A stretch of 64,000 nucleotides of DNA from the NCBI GenBank assembly GCA_937892115.1, contig CALAUI010000006.1:241421-305420 (forward strand), read 5' to 3'. Below, piece by piece: positions 57,586 through 64,000 of this stretch. The DNA is from an uncultured Clostridia bacterium. GTDB taxonomy: Bacteria; Bacillota; Clostridia; Oscillospirales; Acutalibacteraceae. Numbering within the stretch: position 1 is the stretch's first letter; each line of letters starts with the position of its first letter. The notes below the pieces were generated by a model. The model made no database searches. It was given only the letters and a program-made list of their open reading frames with translations, and was not told the DNA's origin. A program made the position numbers and the translations under genes.

Positions 57586-58515
57586 ATGGCAAACTGTCCA
57601 AAATGCGGCAAACACTTAAAAATTAAAGACTGGAAGCAGTACTGTCCCTATTGCGGTGCAAACATTGTCATTTACGACTTACAGGAACGATTGATGCAGG
57701 ATGCCGATAAGGCGGAGGTGCAGTATTATCACTTTCAAAAGAAAGTTGATAATGTAAAAGCCGCATTTGTCGGAAGTCCTCTTGCCATTGCAAGAATATT
57801 TACTTCTCTCATTCCGGCCGGTCCATTGTTTTTACCGTTAATAAAAGCTGTGTTCACTTCTCCGTTTGAACCCGCTGAAGGTAAATTCACGTTCATAGAC
57901 ATATACAATAACATTGATAAACTCGGGCCGATTACGTCACTCCTTAGTTCAGGCAACAAGTCAGAATTTTCTTTTGTAATCGCTCTGATATTTTTTGCAA
58001 TTTCATTGATTACTACAGTTTTACATTTCATACTCAACACACTCGCCTGCTCTCCCAAAGGAAAAATCAGAAATACTGTTATTGACATAATTATCTTGGC
58101 AACAACTGTTTTCAGCGTTTTGGGAATCGCAATAATGGATGACAGTGGTTGTATTAAAGCAACACTCGGTATAGGAGCTTATCTTTATCTTGCTGCACAG
58201 TTGATAAACACAATTCTTGATTTTATTCTTCTGAACAAAGGAATAGAAGTCCGTCACGCTCAATGCTACGTAGGAGGTATTCCGATTGAGGAATATTTCC
58301 GAATGGTTGACAACGGTGCTACTCACGACGAAATTCGTAAAGAACAATATGCAAGATTGCAGGCAATTCAGGATCAAAAAGAAGAAGAACTGAAAAAGCG
58401 TGAACAGGAAGAAGCCGAAAAGCAGAAAAAGTTTCAGGAAGAATTGTTGCATCACGGCGATCATAAAGATTACGATTCCGGCTTTGACACTGCAAACGGA
58501 AAGGACGGTGAGTAA
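57586..58515 (+). CDS. Zinc-ribbon multi-pass membrane protein, copy 2
   Basis: Homologue of the protein at 15136-15999. A zinc ribbon with C4, C7, C20, C23 has the same CX2C-X12-CX2C spacing. It is followed by a charged segment (RLMQDADKAEVQYYHF) that aligns with copy 1, about four membrane helices, and a Glu/Lys/Gln-rich tail that is probably coiled coil (EEELKKREQEEAEKQKKF), ending in an acidic and His-containing stretch. Length 309 residues. AAAGGAGG precedes the ATG. The GPH-like transporter starts at the base after its stop codon. Function unknown; pairing with a transporter in both loci suggests a partner or regulatory subunit. Confidence 0.7.
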   Translation: MANCPKCGKHLKIKDWKQYCPYCGANIVIYDLQERLMQDADKAEVQYYHFQKKVDNVKAAFVGSPLAIARIFTSLIPAGPLFLPLIKAVFTSPFEPAEGKFTFIDIYNNIDKLGPITSLLSSGNKSEFSFVIALIFFAISLITTVLHFILNTLACSPKGKIRNTVIDIIILATTVFSVLGIAIMDDSGCIKATLGIGAYLYLAAQLINTILDFILLNKGIEVRHAQCYVGGIPIEEYFRMVDNGATHDEIRKEQYARLQAIQDQKEEELKKREQEEAEKQKKFQEELLHHGDHKDYDSGFDTANGKDGE

Positions 58516-60033
58516 ATGTCTGAAGATATCAACAGAAAAGTTGAAGAAGGCGAAGGTACTAAAAACCTGAATCAGGCATATATGAACCGTATCTTCTGCT
58601 CTACAAAAGAAAGAATTTCATACATTCTGTTTTCCGCTTACGGCAACACCACTCTCGGCAAATACGACGTCGGACACGATATCTGGATGTATGATATGTA
58701 CGGTATAAAGCCGACAAGTTACGCAAAAGCTCAGGCGACACTTACCGTATATGACATGATCAATGATCCTCTTTCCGCGGCAATCATTGATAATATGAGA
58801 ACCCGCTGGGGTAAGTTCAAGCCCTTCCAGTGGCTTGCGTTGATTCCTTCAATTATCATAGGTATTTATACTTGTATGCTTCCCGTTTTCGCAAATCATT
58901 TTGCCTGGGATGCCGGTAAAAAACTAATTGCTTATATGGCAATGGCATACGCAAACGAAACTGTCGGTGCTTTCTTCGGCGGAGGAGGATACATAAATAA
59001 CGTATTCACGCCAAACCCGAATGAACGAACGTCTCTGCTGGTATCGGCTAAATTCGTAGGTGATCTGTTACAAAAACTGCCTGCACAGATATTCGGCATT
59101 GTGCTTGACTTGTACAATAATAACGTAATTAAAATTGATATGTACAAGCTTTTCGTTTACGGTAAGTGGGCAGTATGGATTGTTTCAATGGTTCCTACAA
59201 TATTATGGTATATATTCAGTAAAGAAAGAGTGCCTCAGTCCGAAAAACCGCCTGCACCCATTAAAGGTATCCTTTCCGTTTTCGGAAACAGACCTTTACT
59301 TGTATACACACTCAGTGGATTTATTGATGATATAAACGTCGGTCAGGGCGGAGACCTTTATTATAATGACGTTCTTCGATTCAATACAATGACCACCATC
59401 GCAGGTATTCCCGGCTCCCCCGTTTCGTATTACAGCTATGCACTGGTTCCGAAGCTTCGTAAAAAGTTCTCAACAAAATCAATATGGTTTATGAACAGAG
59501 GATCAACCTTCTTCAGAGAAACGCTCTTCTTCCTTGTAGGAATAATAGGCGGACAAAAGAACGGCTTATATCTCAAGAAGATTCCGATGTCTATAACATT
59601 CGCAATCGGAAATTGTGTTGAAATGCTGTTCTACGCTTCAGGTAAAGTTATCGGTGATGAAATCAACTACGAAGTTCTTGACTACTGTGAATGGAAAAAC
59701 GGCTTCAGAGTAGAAGCAACATTTTCCTTAATTAAGGGATATTTCACCAAAGTCAAAGACATTTTTCTCAGAATCATCAACGCCTATCTTCTTGAAAAAT
59801 GGGCCGGCTTTGATTCCGAAGTCAAGATAGTACCCGGTGACAGAACCGGCTGGAGACTTTTCCTTACTGCATTCGGACCCAAGCTCATATTTGATGCCAT
59901 TTGCTTCATCCCGATGATATTTTACAATATCGATGAGAACACAAGAGATCAGATGTATATTGATCTTGAAAGAATCAGAGCAAAGAGAGCACAGATGGCA
60001 ACGTTGGATGCCGATACTGCGGATTCTGAATAA
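58516..60033 (+). CDS. GPH-family (MelB-like) transporter homologue, copy 2
   Basis: A 505-residue multi-pass protein paralogous to 12525-14024. MINDPLSAAIIDNMRTRWGKFKPF is the GPH cation-site and loop motif; TPNPNERTSLL, FSKERVPQS and LDYCEWKNGFRVEAT are shared with copy 1. The N-terminal 30 residues are charged (SEDINRKVEEGEGTKNLN). The ATG follows the previous stop with no gap. No glycosidase follows this copy, so the substrate may differ; it could be exported or imported sugar for the glycan-related genes downstream. A terminator follows. Confidence 0.8.
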   Translation: MSEDINRKVEEGEGTKNLNQAYMNRIFCSTKERISYILFSAYGNTTLGKYDVGHDIWMYDMYGIKPTSYAKAQATLTVYDMINDPLSAAIIDNMRTRWGKFKPFQWLALIPSIIIGIYTCMLPVFANHFAWDAGKKLIAYMAMAYANETVGAFFGGGGYINNVFTPNPNERTSLLVSAKFVGDLLQKLPAQIFGIVLDLYNNNVIKIDMYKLFVYGKWAVWIVSMVPTILWYIFSKERVPQSEKPPAPIKGILSVFGNRPLLVYTLSGFIDDINVGQGGDLYYNDVLRFNTMTTIAGIPGSPVSYYSYALVPKLRKKFSTKSIWFMNRGSTFFRETLFFLVGIIGGQKNGLYLKKIPMSITFAIGNCVEMLFYASGKVIGDEINYEVLDYCEWKNGFRVEATFSLIKGYFTKVKDIFLRIINAYLLEKWAGFDSEVKIVPGDRTGWRLFLTAFGPKLIFDAICFIPMIFYNIDENTRDQMYIDLERIRAKRAQMATLDADTADSE

Positions 60034-60039
60034 CAAATC

Positions 60040-60075
60040 ATATCCCGTATCTCAATTGAGATGCGGGATATATTT
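60040..60075 (+). terminator. Terminator after the second zinc-ribbon/GPH module
   Basis: Fourteen-pair stem ATATCCCGTATCTC (60040-60053) / GAGATGCGGGATAT (60058-60071, with one G-U), then ATTTTGG. Confidence 0.82.
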
Positions 60076-60085
60076 TGGTATTTAA

Positions 60086-60114
60086 TTGACATTAAAAAAT
60101 AAAGGTGTTAAAAT
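60086..60114 (+). promoter_or_regulatory. Promoter of the O-antigen-ligase-like operon
   Basis: TTGACA (60086-60091), 17 bases, TAAAAT (60109-60114). The start near 60121 gives a leader of about 23 bases to the ATG at 60144. Confidence 0.78.
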
Positions 60115-60143
60115 CACAATGATTAAAATTGCGGAGACAAAAA

Positions 60144-61544
60144 ATGCAAAACGCCTTGTTTCAAAGTCAAAAGCTAAACAAAATAAGAGAATCAATCTGC
60201 CGTTTCAACGAATCCGACGGATACAGTATTCTTTTGTTTATTCTCTCCTCTGCATTTATGATTTTTCATCTTGAAATTCCCGGAACGTTCATTCTTGCGG
60301 GCATAGGCGGATTTACGATGTTTTTGTCCGGCGATCTTCTTCCCGCAACGGAAACTATGATGGCGATATGCTGTTTTGCCATTCGCAATAAGCACTCCGC
60401 TTCCGGATATTTCGGAATGTGGTATCTTGCCATACCGTTTGCTGTGTTTTTTATTTTACACTTCATTTTTCAGAGAAACAAGTTATCCAAACCGACGATA
60501 CTTAAAGGTATGTTTGCCGTAAGTATCGCGATATTACTCGGCGGTATCGGTGAAATCAGTCCGAAAGAATACTTTTCGGGTACTTCTCTGTTTTACATGA
60601 TAGCTCTCGGAATCGGAATGATTCCGATTATATCCTACGTTTCATCATCATACGAAAAGTATTACAGCGAAAGCTTTGAGAAAAGATTTTCAAGAATATT
60701 TATAAACTGTATACTTATCCTTACGGTTGCCGTAATTCAGGAATATATTTCAAGATGGAATGAGTTTACCGAAACAATGAGTGTAATACCGTTCCAATGG
60801 AGAAATAACGCGTCTACAATCCTAATGATTGCCATGCCCTTTGCATTCTGGTTCGCAGCAAAGAAATACAGTTATACGTTTATTGCTTTACTTGATCTGG
60901 CCGTAATTGCTCTTTCCGGTTCAAGAGGCGGTCTGATTTTCGGAAGCATTGAATTCGGCATATGCTTTGTCGTAATGACCGTAATTGATAAAAAGCATAA
61001 AAAGCAAAACCTTATTACATTATGCTGTTTTGCTCTGATTCTGATTATTTCCACTCCGATAATAGTCAAAATGCTCGGATATACATTGGAAAGATTTGCA
61101 GACCCGGGACAAAACGAGATAAGAATCGGTCTGATTAAGGCAGGAATAAACGATTTCTTCAGCAATCCCGTTTTCGGACGCGGACTCGGTTATATGGGAA
61201 ATAATAACATACACCATAATGCCGAACATACACTTTGCTGGTATCATAATTCGGTGATACAGGTTATCGGTTCTTTCGGTATTCTCGGAGTATGCGCATA
61301 CTGTTATATGAACTATCTGAGAATCAAATTATTCAGAAAGAATAAAACATTTTTTTCAGTCATTCTTTTTCTGTCATTTATCGGACTTGAAATGATGTCA
61401 CTTGTTAACCCCGGAGTATTCGCTCCGTTCCCCTATTACTTAATTGTATCGCTTTTCTTTGCCGTAATTGAAAAATGCAACAAAGAATCGGAACTAAAAG
61501 AAATGATAAGAGGTTCAGATAATGAAAGTACTGTCAATAGGTAA
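60144..61544 (+). CDS. O-antigen-ligase/polymerase-like (Wzy_C) membrane protein
   Basis: A 466-residue protein with about eleven membrane helices. ATG at 60144 follows GGAGACAAAAA. SGSRGGLI in a late helix and the large outer loop with NPVFGRGLGYMGNN, HHNAEHTLCWYHNSVIQVIGSFGILGV are the Wzy_C hallmarks, including the His and Arg residues needed to join polyprenyl-linked glycans. In a Gram-positive cell it would polymerise or ligate a surface polysaccharide or glycosylate protein. The next gene starts inside its 3' end (22-base overlap). Confidence 0.85.
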   Translation: MQNALFQSQKLNKIRESICRFNESDGYSILLFILSSAFMIFHLEIPGTFILAGIGGFTMFLSGDLLPATETMMAICCFAIRNKHSASGYFGMWYLAIPFAVFFILHFIFQRNKLSKPTILKGMFAVSIAILLGGIGEISPKEYFSGTSLFYMIALGIGMIPIISYVSSSYEKYYSESFEKRFSRIFINCILILTVAVIQEYISRWNEFTETMSVIPFQWRNNASTILMIAMPFAFWFAAKKYSYTFIALLDLAVIALSGSRGGLIFGSIEFGICFVVMTVIDKKHKKQNLITLCCFALILIISTPIIVKMLGYTLERFADPGQNEIRIGLIKAGINDFFSNPVFGRGLGYMGNNNIHHNAEHTLCWYHNSVIQVIGSFGILGVCAYCYMNYLRIKLFRKNKTFFSVILFLSFIGLEMMSLVNPGVFAPFPYYLIVSLFFAVIEKCNKESELKEMIRGSDNESTVNR

Positions 61545-62253
61545 TGAATGTTCGACAGACATTCATACATATCTCCCGTTTCTTGCAAAAGCCGCCGGAA
61601 AAGAATTATTGCTCGGAAACCTGCGACTTGATAATTCGAGCATAGAGAATCATTACAGAAATTATATTGATGAAGAAGAGGTATACGTTTACGAAACATA
61701 TCTTCCCGGTGAAACCGATGCGATGAAACCCGACGGAATCGCTCTTCACGAAGCGGTTGAGGACGACGATTGGGATATAATCACATTTCAGCAGGAACAT
61801 TCTCTTACCGGTGATATTGAATCGTTAAGGCCCTATCTTTCCGAATTAACCGCCTACTGCAAGCTGATGCATCCGAATTCAAAAACAGCATTAAACAGTT
61901 TGTGGGCATACGAAACAGGATGCGGGATAGCGGATTTCAGAAACAATTACAACAACAATCAACAGGAAATGTATGAATGCCTGATAAACGTTTGCAACGA
62001 GATAAAAGAAGAAGCGGAAATTGATATGCAGATTCCATTTGCAAAAGCATTTCAGATAGCAAGAAGCACAAATCTCGGTGACAGATTCACAACAGACGGA
62101 AAGCATCTTAATGAATTAGGTCAGTTTCTTGCTTCCTGCGTACTGTATGAAGCAGCTTTTGGTGAAAGCGCAATGAATTCACCGTATAATTTACCCGAAT
62201 TTGACAAGGCTATAAGTGACCTGCTGAAAATATGTGCCGACGCGGCATTCTGA
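61522..62253 (+). CDS. DUF4886-like (SGNH-fold) protein lacking the usual nucleophile Ser
   Basis: A 243-residue cytoplasmic protein. The beginning VLSIGNECSTDIHTYLPFLA aligns with the DUF4886 opening, which normally reads IGNSFSxDA. The block DWDIITFQQEHSLTG and the later LNSLWAY and FTTDGKHLNELGQFLASCVLYEA match family signatures including the C-terminal D-x-x-H dyad. The residue in the place of the catalytic Ser is Glu9 (GNEC), so it may be inactive as an esterase or use Ser11. Its ATG lies within the 3' end of the ligase-like gene, with AGAGG upstream. Confidence 0.75.
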   Translation: MKVLSIGNECSTDIHTYLPFLAKAAGKELLLGNLRLDNSSIENHYRNYIDEEEVYVYETYLPGETDAMKPDGIALHEAVEDDDWDIITFQQEHSLTGDIESLRPYLSELTAYCKLMHPNSKTALNSLWAYETGCGIADFRNNYNNNQQEMYECLINVCNEIKEEAEIDMQIPFAKAFQIARSTNLGDRFTTDGKHLNELGQFLASCVLYEAAFGESAMNSPYNLPEFDKAISDLLKICADAAF

Positions 62254-62266
62254 AAGGGGAAATAAT

Positions 62267-63070
62267 ATGATATTTGCAAATCATGCGCATCTCTTTCCTA
62301 AGGTTATAAAGGAACACGGAGATATTTATTCACTGATGAATTACCTTGACGAAGCGGAAATAGATAAAGCCGTCTGCTTTGCGCCCTTTGCGAATCAACT
62401 TGCGAATGCGGGCATTGATATGGACCAGAACGAATGGCTCGCAAAAGAAATAAAAGGTAATGACCGTCTTTTCGGATTCGGTACAATCAATTTTGAAAAA
62501 GGCGATATTGAAGACGATGTTAAGAGAATAGCAGATCTCGGACTCAAGGGAATTAAGCTTCATCCTCCCTATCAGGAATTCGTCATTGACGGACCCGATG
62601 CATTCAGAGTATACGCAAAAGCAGAGGAACTCGGATTATTTATTTCGTTTCATTCGGGTATGCACTGGCACAGACTCAAGGATAACCGCGTACTGCTTCT
62701 TGATGAAGTCGCCTGGAATTTTCCGTATCTTAAATTCAGTATGGAGCATATCGGAGGATATCACTTTTTCAAAGAAGCACTTGCCGTAATGTGTAATAAT
62801 TCAAGGCATTATCCCGACCACGTTTACGCCGGATGGACAACAATCAAAGACAGATACGGTATGACCGCCTGGTCATTATCCGATGAACAGCTTGAAACCG
62901 TTATATTACAGACCGGTGAAGAAAGAAGTATATTCGGTCTTGATTTCCCATATAATAAAGTTGATGATATAAAATGGGATATTGAAAGAATAAAGCGGCT
63001 GAACATAAGTGAACAATGTAAAGAAAACATACTCGGCGGTACACTTGCAAAAGTGTTAAATATTATATAA
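62267..63070 (+). CDS. Amidohydrolase-superfamily (Amidohydro_2) metal-dependent hydrolase
   Basis: A 267-residue TIM-barrel hydrolase. ATG at 62267 follows AAAGGGGAAAT, 13 bases after the DUF4886 stop. Metal-site motifs are HAHLFP at the N-terminus, GIKLHPPYQEF (strand 4 Lys/His), FHSGMHW, SMEHIGGYHFF and FGLDFPY (final Asp). This set is typical of the amidohydrolase/decarboxylase group related to 2-pyrone or aminocarboxymuconate enzymes. Substrate unknown. Third gene of the transcript that begins with the O-antigen-ligase-like protein. Confidence 0.85.
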   Translation: MIFANHAHLFPKVIKEHGDIYSLMNYLDEAEIDKAVCFAPFANQLANAGIDMDQNEWLAKEIKGNDRLFGFGTINFEKGDIEDDVKRIADLGLKGIKLHPPYQEFVIDGPDAFRVYAKAEELGLFISFHSGMHWHRLKDNRVLLLDEVAWNFPYLKFSMEHIGGYHFFKEALAVMCNNSRHYPDHVYAGWTTIKDRYGMTAWSLSDEQLETVILQTGEERSIFGLDFPYNKVDDIKWDIERIKRLNISEQCKENILGGTLAKVLNII

Positions 63071-63076
63071 AAAATT

Positions 63077-63104
63077 ACCGAAGCGTTACCGCTTCGGTTT
63101 TTTA
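63077..63104. terminator. Terminator after the amidohydrolase gene
   Basis: Nine-pair stem ACCGAAGCG (63077-63085) / CGCTTCGGT (63090-63098), loop TTAC, then TTTTT. It is also at the end of the convergent MerR gene and can act in both directions. Confidence 0.9.
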
Positions 63105-63827
63105 TCTGCAATAGAATTTAATCGCTTTGTTTGTAAAATCGGCAGTACCTTCACCGCCCGCATTATCAATATTTGTTTTGAATTCGGGGTCAGCAACATA
63201 CATTTCTCCGAGAGAATAAAGGATTTCATTTGAACAGTTATAATAATGACTGCTAATATATTCCTGAAGCGCTTTAATCAGTATCTGAACTTTATTATCG
63301 GATATATCAAGAGTTTTGACCTCCCCTATCCGCTCAAAAATTCTCATAAATTCATTATTTTCATCCTGCTTATCTTTTTCACTTTTGTTTTTAGTGTTTT
63401 CCTCAAATTCCTTAAATTGTTTTGTATTTCCCCATTTTTCTTTTGCAAGAGAGGTATATTCTTCCTCTTTCTTCTTATTAAAAACATCAAAATCCATAAT
63501 ATTGCCTTCTTTCATTTTTAATCTTTCAGCGAATTCAATCAGTGAATCAATACGTTGTTTTTTCAGTGTAAGCAAATCAATCTGCTGCAGAATCACATCG
63601 GTTTTATTATAACCGGGAGAGTCAATAATCTGTTTAATTTCCTTCAAAGGAAACTCAAGCTCACGAAAAAGTAATATCTGCTGTAATCTTTCAAGTGAAG
63701 AGTAACCGTAAAGACGATATCCGGCTTCGGAATATTTTTCGGGAATGAGCAGTCCGATTTTATCATAGTATTGCAAGCATCTGATACTGACGCCGCTTAA
63801 TTTACTTACTTCGTTTACAGTCATCAT
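63102..63827 (-). CDS. MerR-family regulator with TipAS ligand-binding domain
   Basis: A 241-residue transcription activator. Residues 1-70 are a MerR winged helix (TVNEVSKLSGVSIRCLQYYDKIGLL, GYRLYGYSSLERLQQILLFRELEFPLKEI). A dimerisation helix leads to the C-terminal TipAS-like domain (AKEKWGNTKQFKEFEE, ALQEYISSHYYNCSNEILYSLGEMYVADPEFKTNID), which in TipA-type proteins traps peptide antibiotics. GGAGG precedes two adjacent ATGs; I use the first. The promoter upstream has the 19-base spacer these regulators act on, so it probably activates itself. No efflux gene is adjacent inside the window. Confidence 0.93.
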   Translation of the reverse strand: MMTVNEVSKLSGVSIRCLQYYDKIGLLIPEKYSEAGYRLYGYSSLERLQQILLFRELEFPLKEIKQIIDSPGYNKTDVILQQIDLLTLKKQRIDSLIEFAERLKMKEGNIMDFDVFNKKKEEEYTSLAKEKWGNTKQFKEFEENTKNKSEKDKQDENNEFMRIFERIGEVKTLDISDNKVQILIKALQEYISSHYYNCSNEILYSLGEMYVADPEFKTNIDNAGGEGTADFTNKAIKFYCR

Positions 63828-63850
63828 ATAACCACCTCCTTACAGCTAAT

Positions 63851-63881
63851 AATATAAACTATTACGTAACGTCAGTGTCAA
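63851..63881 (-). promoter_or_regulatory. MerR-type promoter with 19-base spacer
   Basis: Minus strand TTGACA (63876-63881), 19 bases, TATATT (63851-63856). The over-long spacer contains a dyad centred on TTACGTAA, as in MerR/TipA operators, where the regulator untwists DNA to align the hexamers. Confidence 0.82.
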
Positions 63882-63921
63882 GAGTTAAATTTAATTTTCG
63901 CATAAAATCAAAATAAAAAAG

Positions 63922-63950
63922 AAAACCGACACCAATCAGTGTCGGTTTTT
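63922..63950. terminator. Intrinsic terminator near the right edge
   Basis: Eleven-pair stem AAAACCGACAC (63922-63932) / GTGTCGGTTTT (63939-63949), loop CAATCA, followed by T and preceded by an A-run. It may end a transcript from outside the window or isolate the MerR gene. Confidence 0.8.
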
Positions 63951-63968
63951 GGCTGGGGAATAGGGATT
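63950..63968 (-). other. Possible remnant of a tRNA-Gln 3' end (candidate attachment-site core)
   Basis: On the minus strand the 19 bases read AATCCCTATTCCCCAGCCA, which has the layout of a tRNA 3' end: end of T loop, T stem half, acceptor half TTCCCCA, discriminator G and CCA. ACCCCAGCCA-like ends are typical of tRNA-Gln. The rest of the tRNA is absent. The flank 63969-64000 is a short run of CGCTTCG-type motifs whose nature I cannot tell. Confidence 0.3.
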
Positions 63969-64000
63969 TTATCGCCTCGCTTCGCTCGTTGCGCTTCGGC

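Noticed and set aside
1..64000. CRISPR arrays, insertion sequences, prophage, toxin-antitoxin pairs, rRNA
   Set aside because: No direct-repeat arrays, transposase, integrase or phage-structural motifs, or rRNA sequences were recognised on either strand.

Overview
The window looks like a chromosomal segment of a low-GC, Gram-positive, saccharolytic anaerobe of the class Clostridia, most likely a gut or rumen Oscillospirales/Ruminococcaceae-type bacterium. This is inferred from the A+T-rich intergenic DNA, consensus sigma-A promoters and strong GGAGG ribosome sites, the hrcA-grpE-dnaK-dnaJ order behind a CIRCE operator, a SAM-I (S-box) leader on metK, ArgJ-type cyclic arginine synthesis, LytR-CpsA-Psr, MocR and TipAS-MerR proteins, and many glycosidases. 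No mobile element, phage, CRISPR array or rRNA is visible. No gap without a gene exceeds 300 bases.

Layout. 1-2238: 3'-truncated GH106-like glycosidase, divergent from an argC-argJ-argB-argD operon (2468-6655) whose promoter is overlaid by two ARG-box-like palindromes. 6698-10587 (minus): an LCP protein, then an S-box-led transcript metK - glycosyltransferase 2 - CofE-like ligase. 10848-15999 (minus): a four-gene block of zinc-ribbon membrane protein, Ig-like anchored protein, GPH-type transporter and GH36 alpha-galactosidase. 16073-19354: foldase, RluA-type pseudouridine synthase, convergent tRNA-Arg(ACG) and tRNA-Val(CAC). 19476-25734: IolG-like dehydrogenase, GDPD, a 55-residue peptide gene, a DUF4091/GH123-like protein, MscL with a zinc ribbon, a radical SAM protein, CoaX. 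25783-33852: a large amidase, the metY-metA transsulfurylation-bypass pair, YdbC, and a TetM/EF-G-like GTPase fused to a Rae1/YacP (NYN) nuclease domain. 33885-47410: flavoproteins, lipase, MocR-lacZ operon divergent from an ECF S-component and YwlG, deacetylase and MATE pump. 47503-52125: the heat-shock operon. 52323-57421: a secreted beta-helix protein, a polar amino-acid ABC transporter and an M28 peptidase. 57586-63070: a second copy of the zinc-ribbon plus GPH module, followed by an O-antigen-ligase-like protein, a DUF4886 protein and an amidohydrolase. 63102-63827: a TipAS MerR regulator with a 19-bp-spacer promoter. The right edge carries what resembles the last 19 nt of a tRNA-Gln.

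How the genes work together. Three metabolic themes stand out: arginine synthesis under ArgR-type control; methionine/SAM synthesis (metY, metA, and riboswitched metK); and uptake and breakdown of galactosides and other glycans (GH36, GH2, GH106-like, DUF4091, GPH transporters). The most unusual items are the translational GTPase-Rae1 fusion, the duplicated zinc-ribbon/GPH transporter module, the SAM-riboswitched operon containing a glycosyltransferase and a CofE-like ligase, and the small promoter-driven 55-residue peptide. All functional calls rest on reading the sequence and on remembered family motifs; no search was run.
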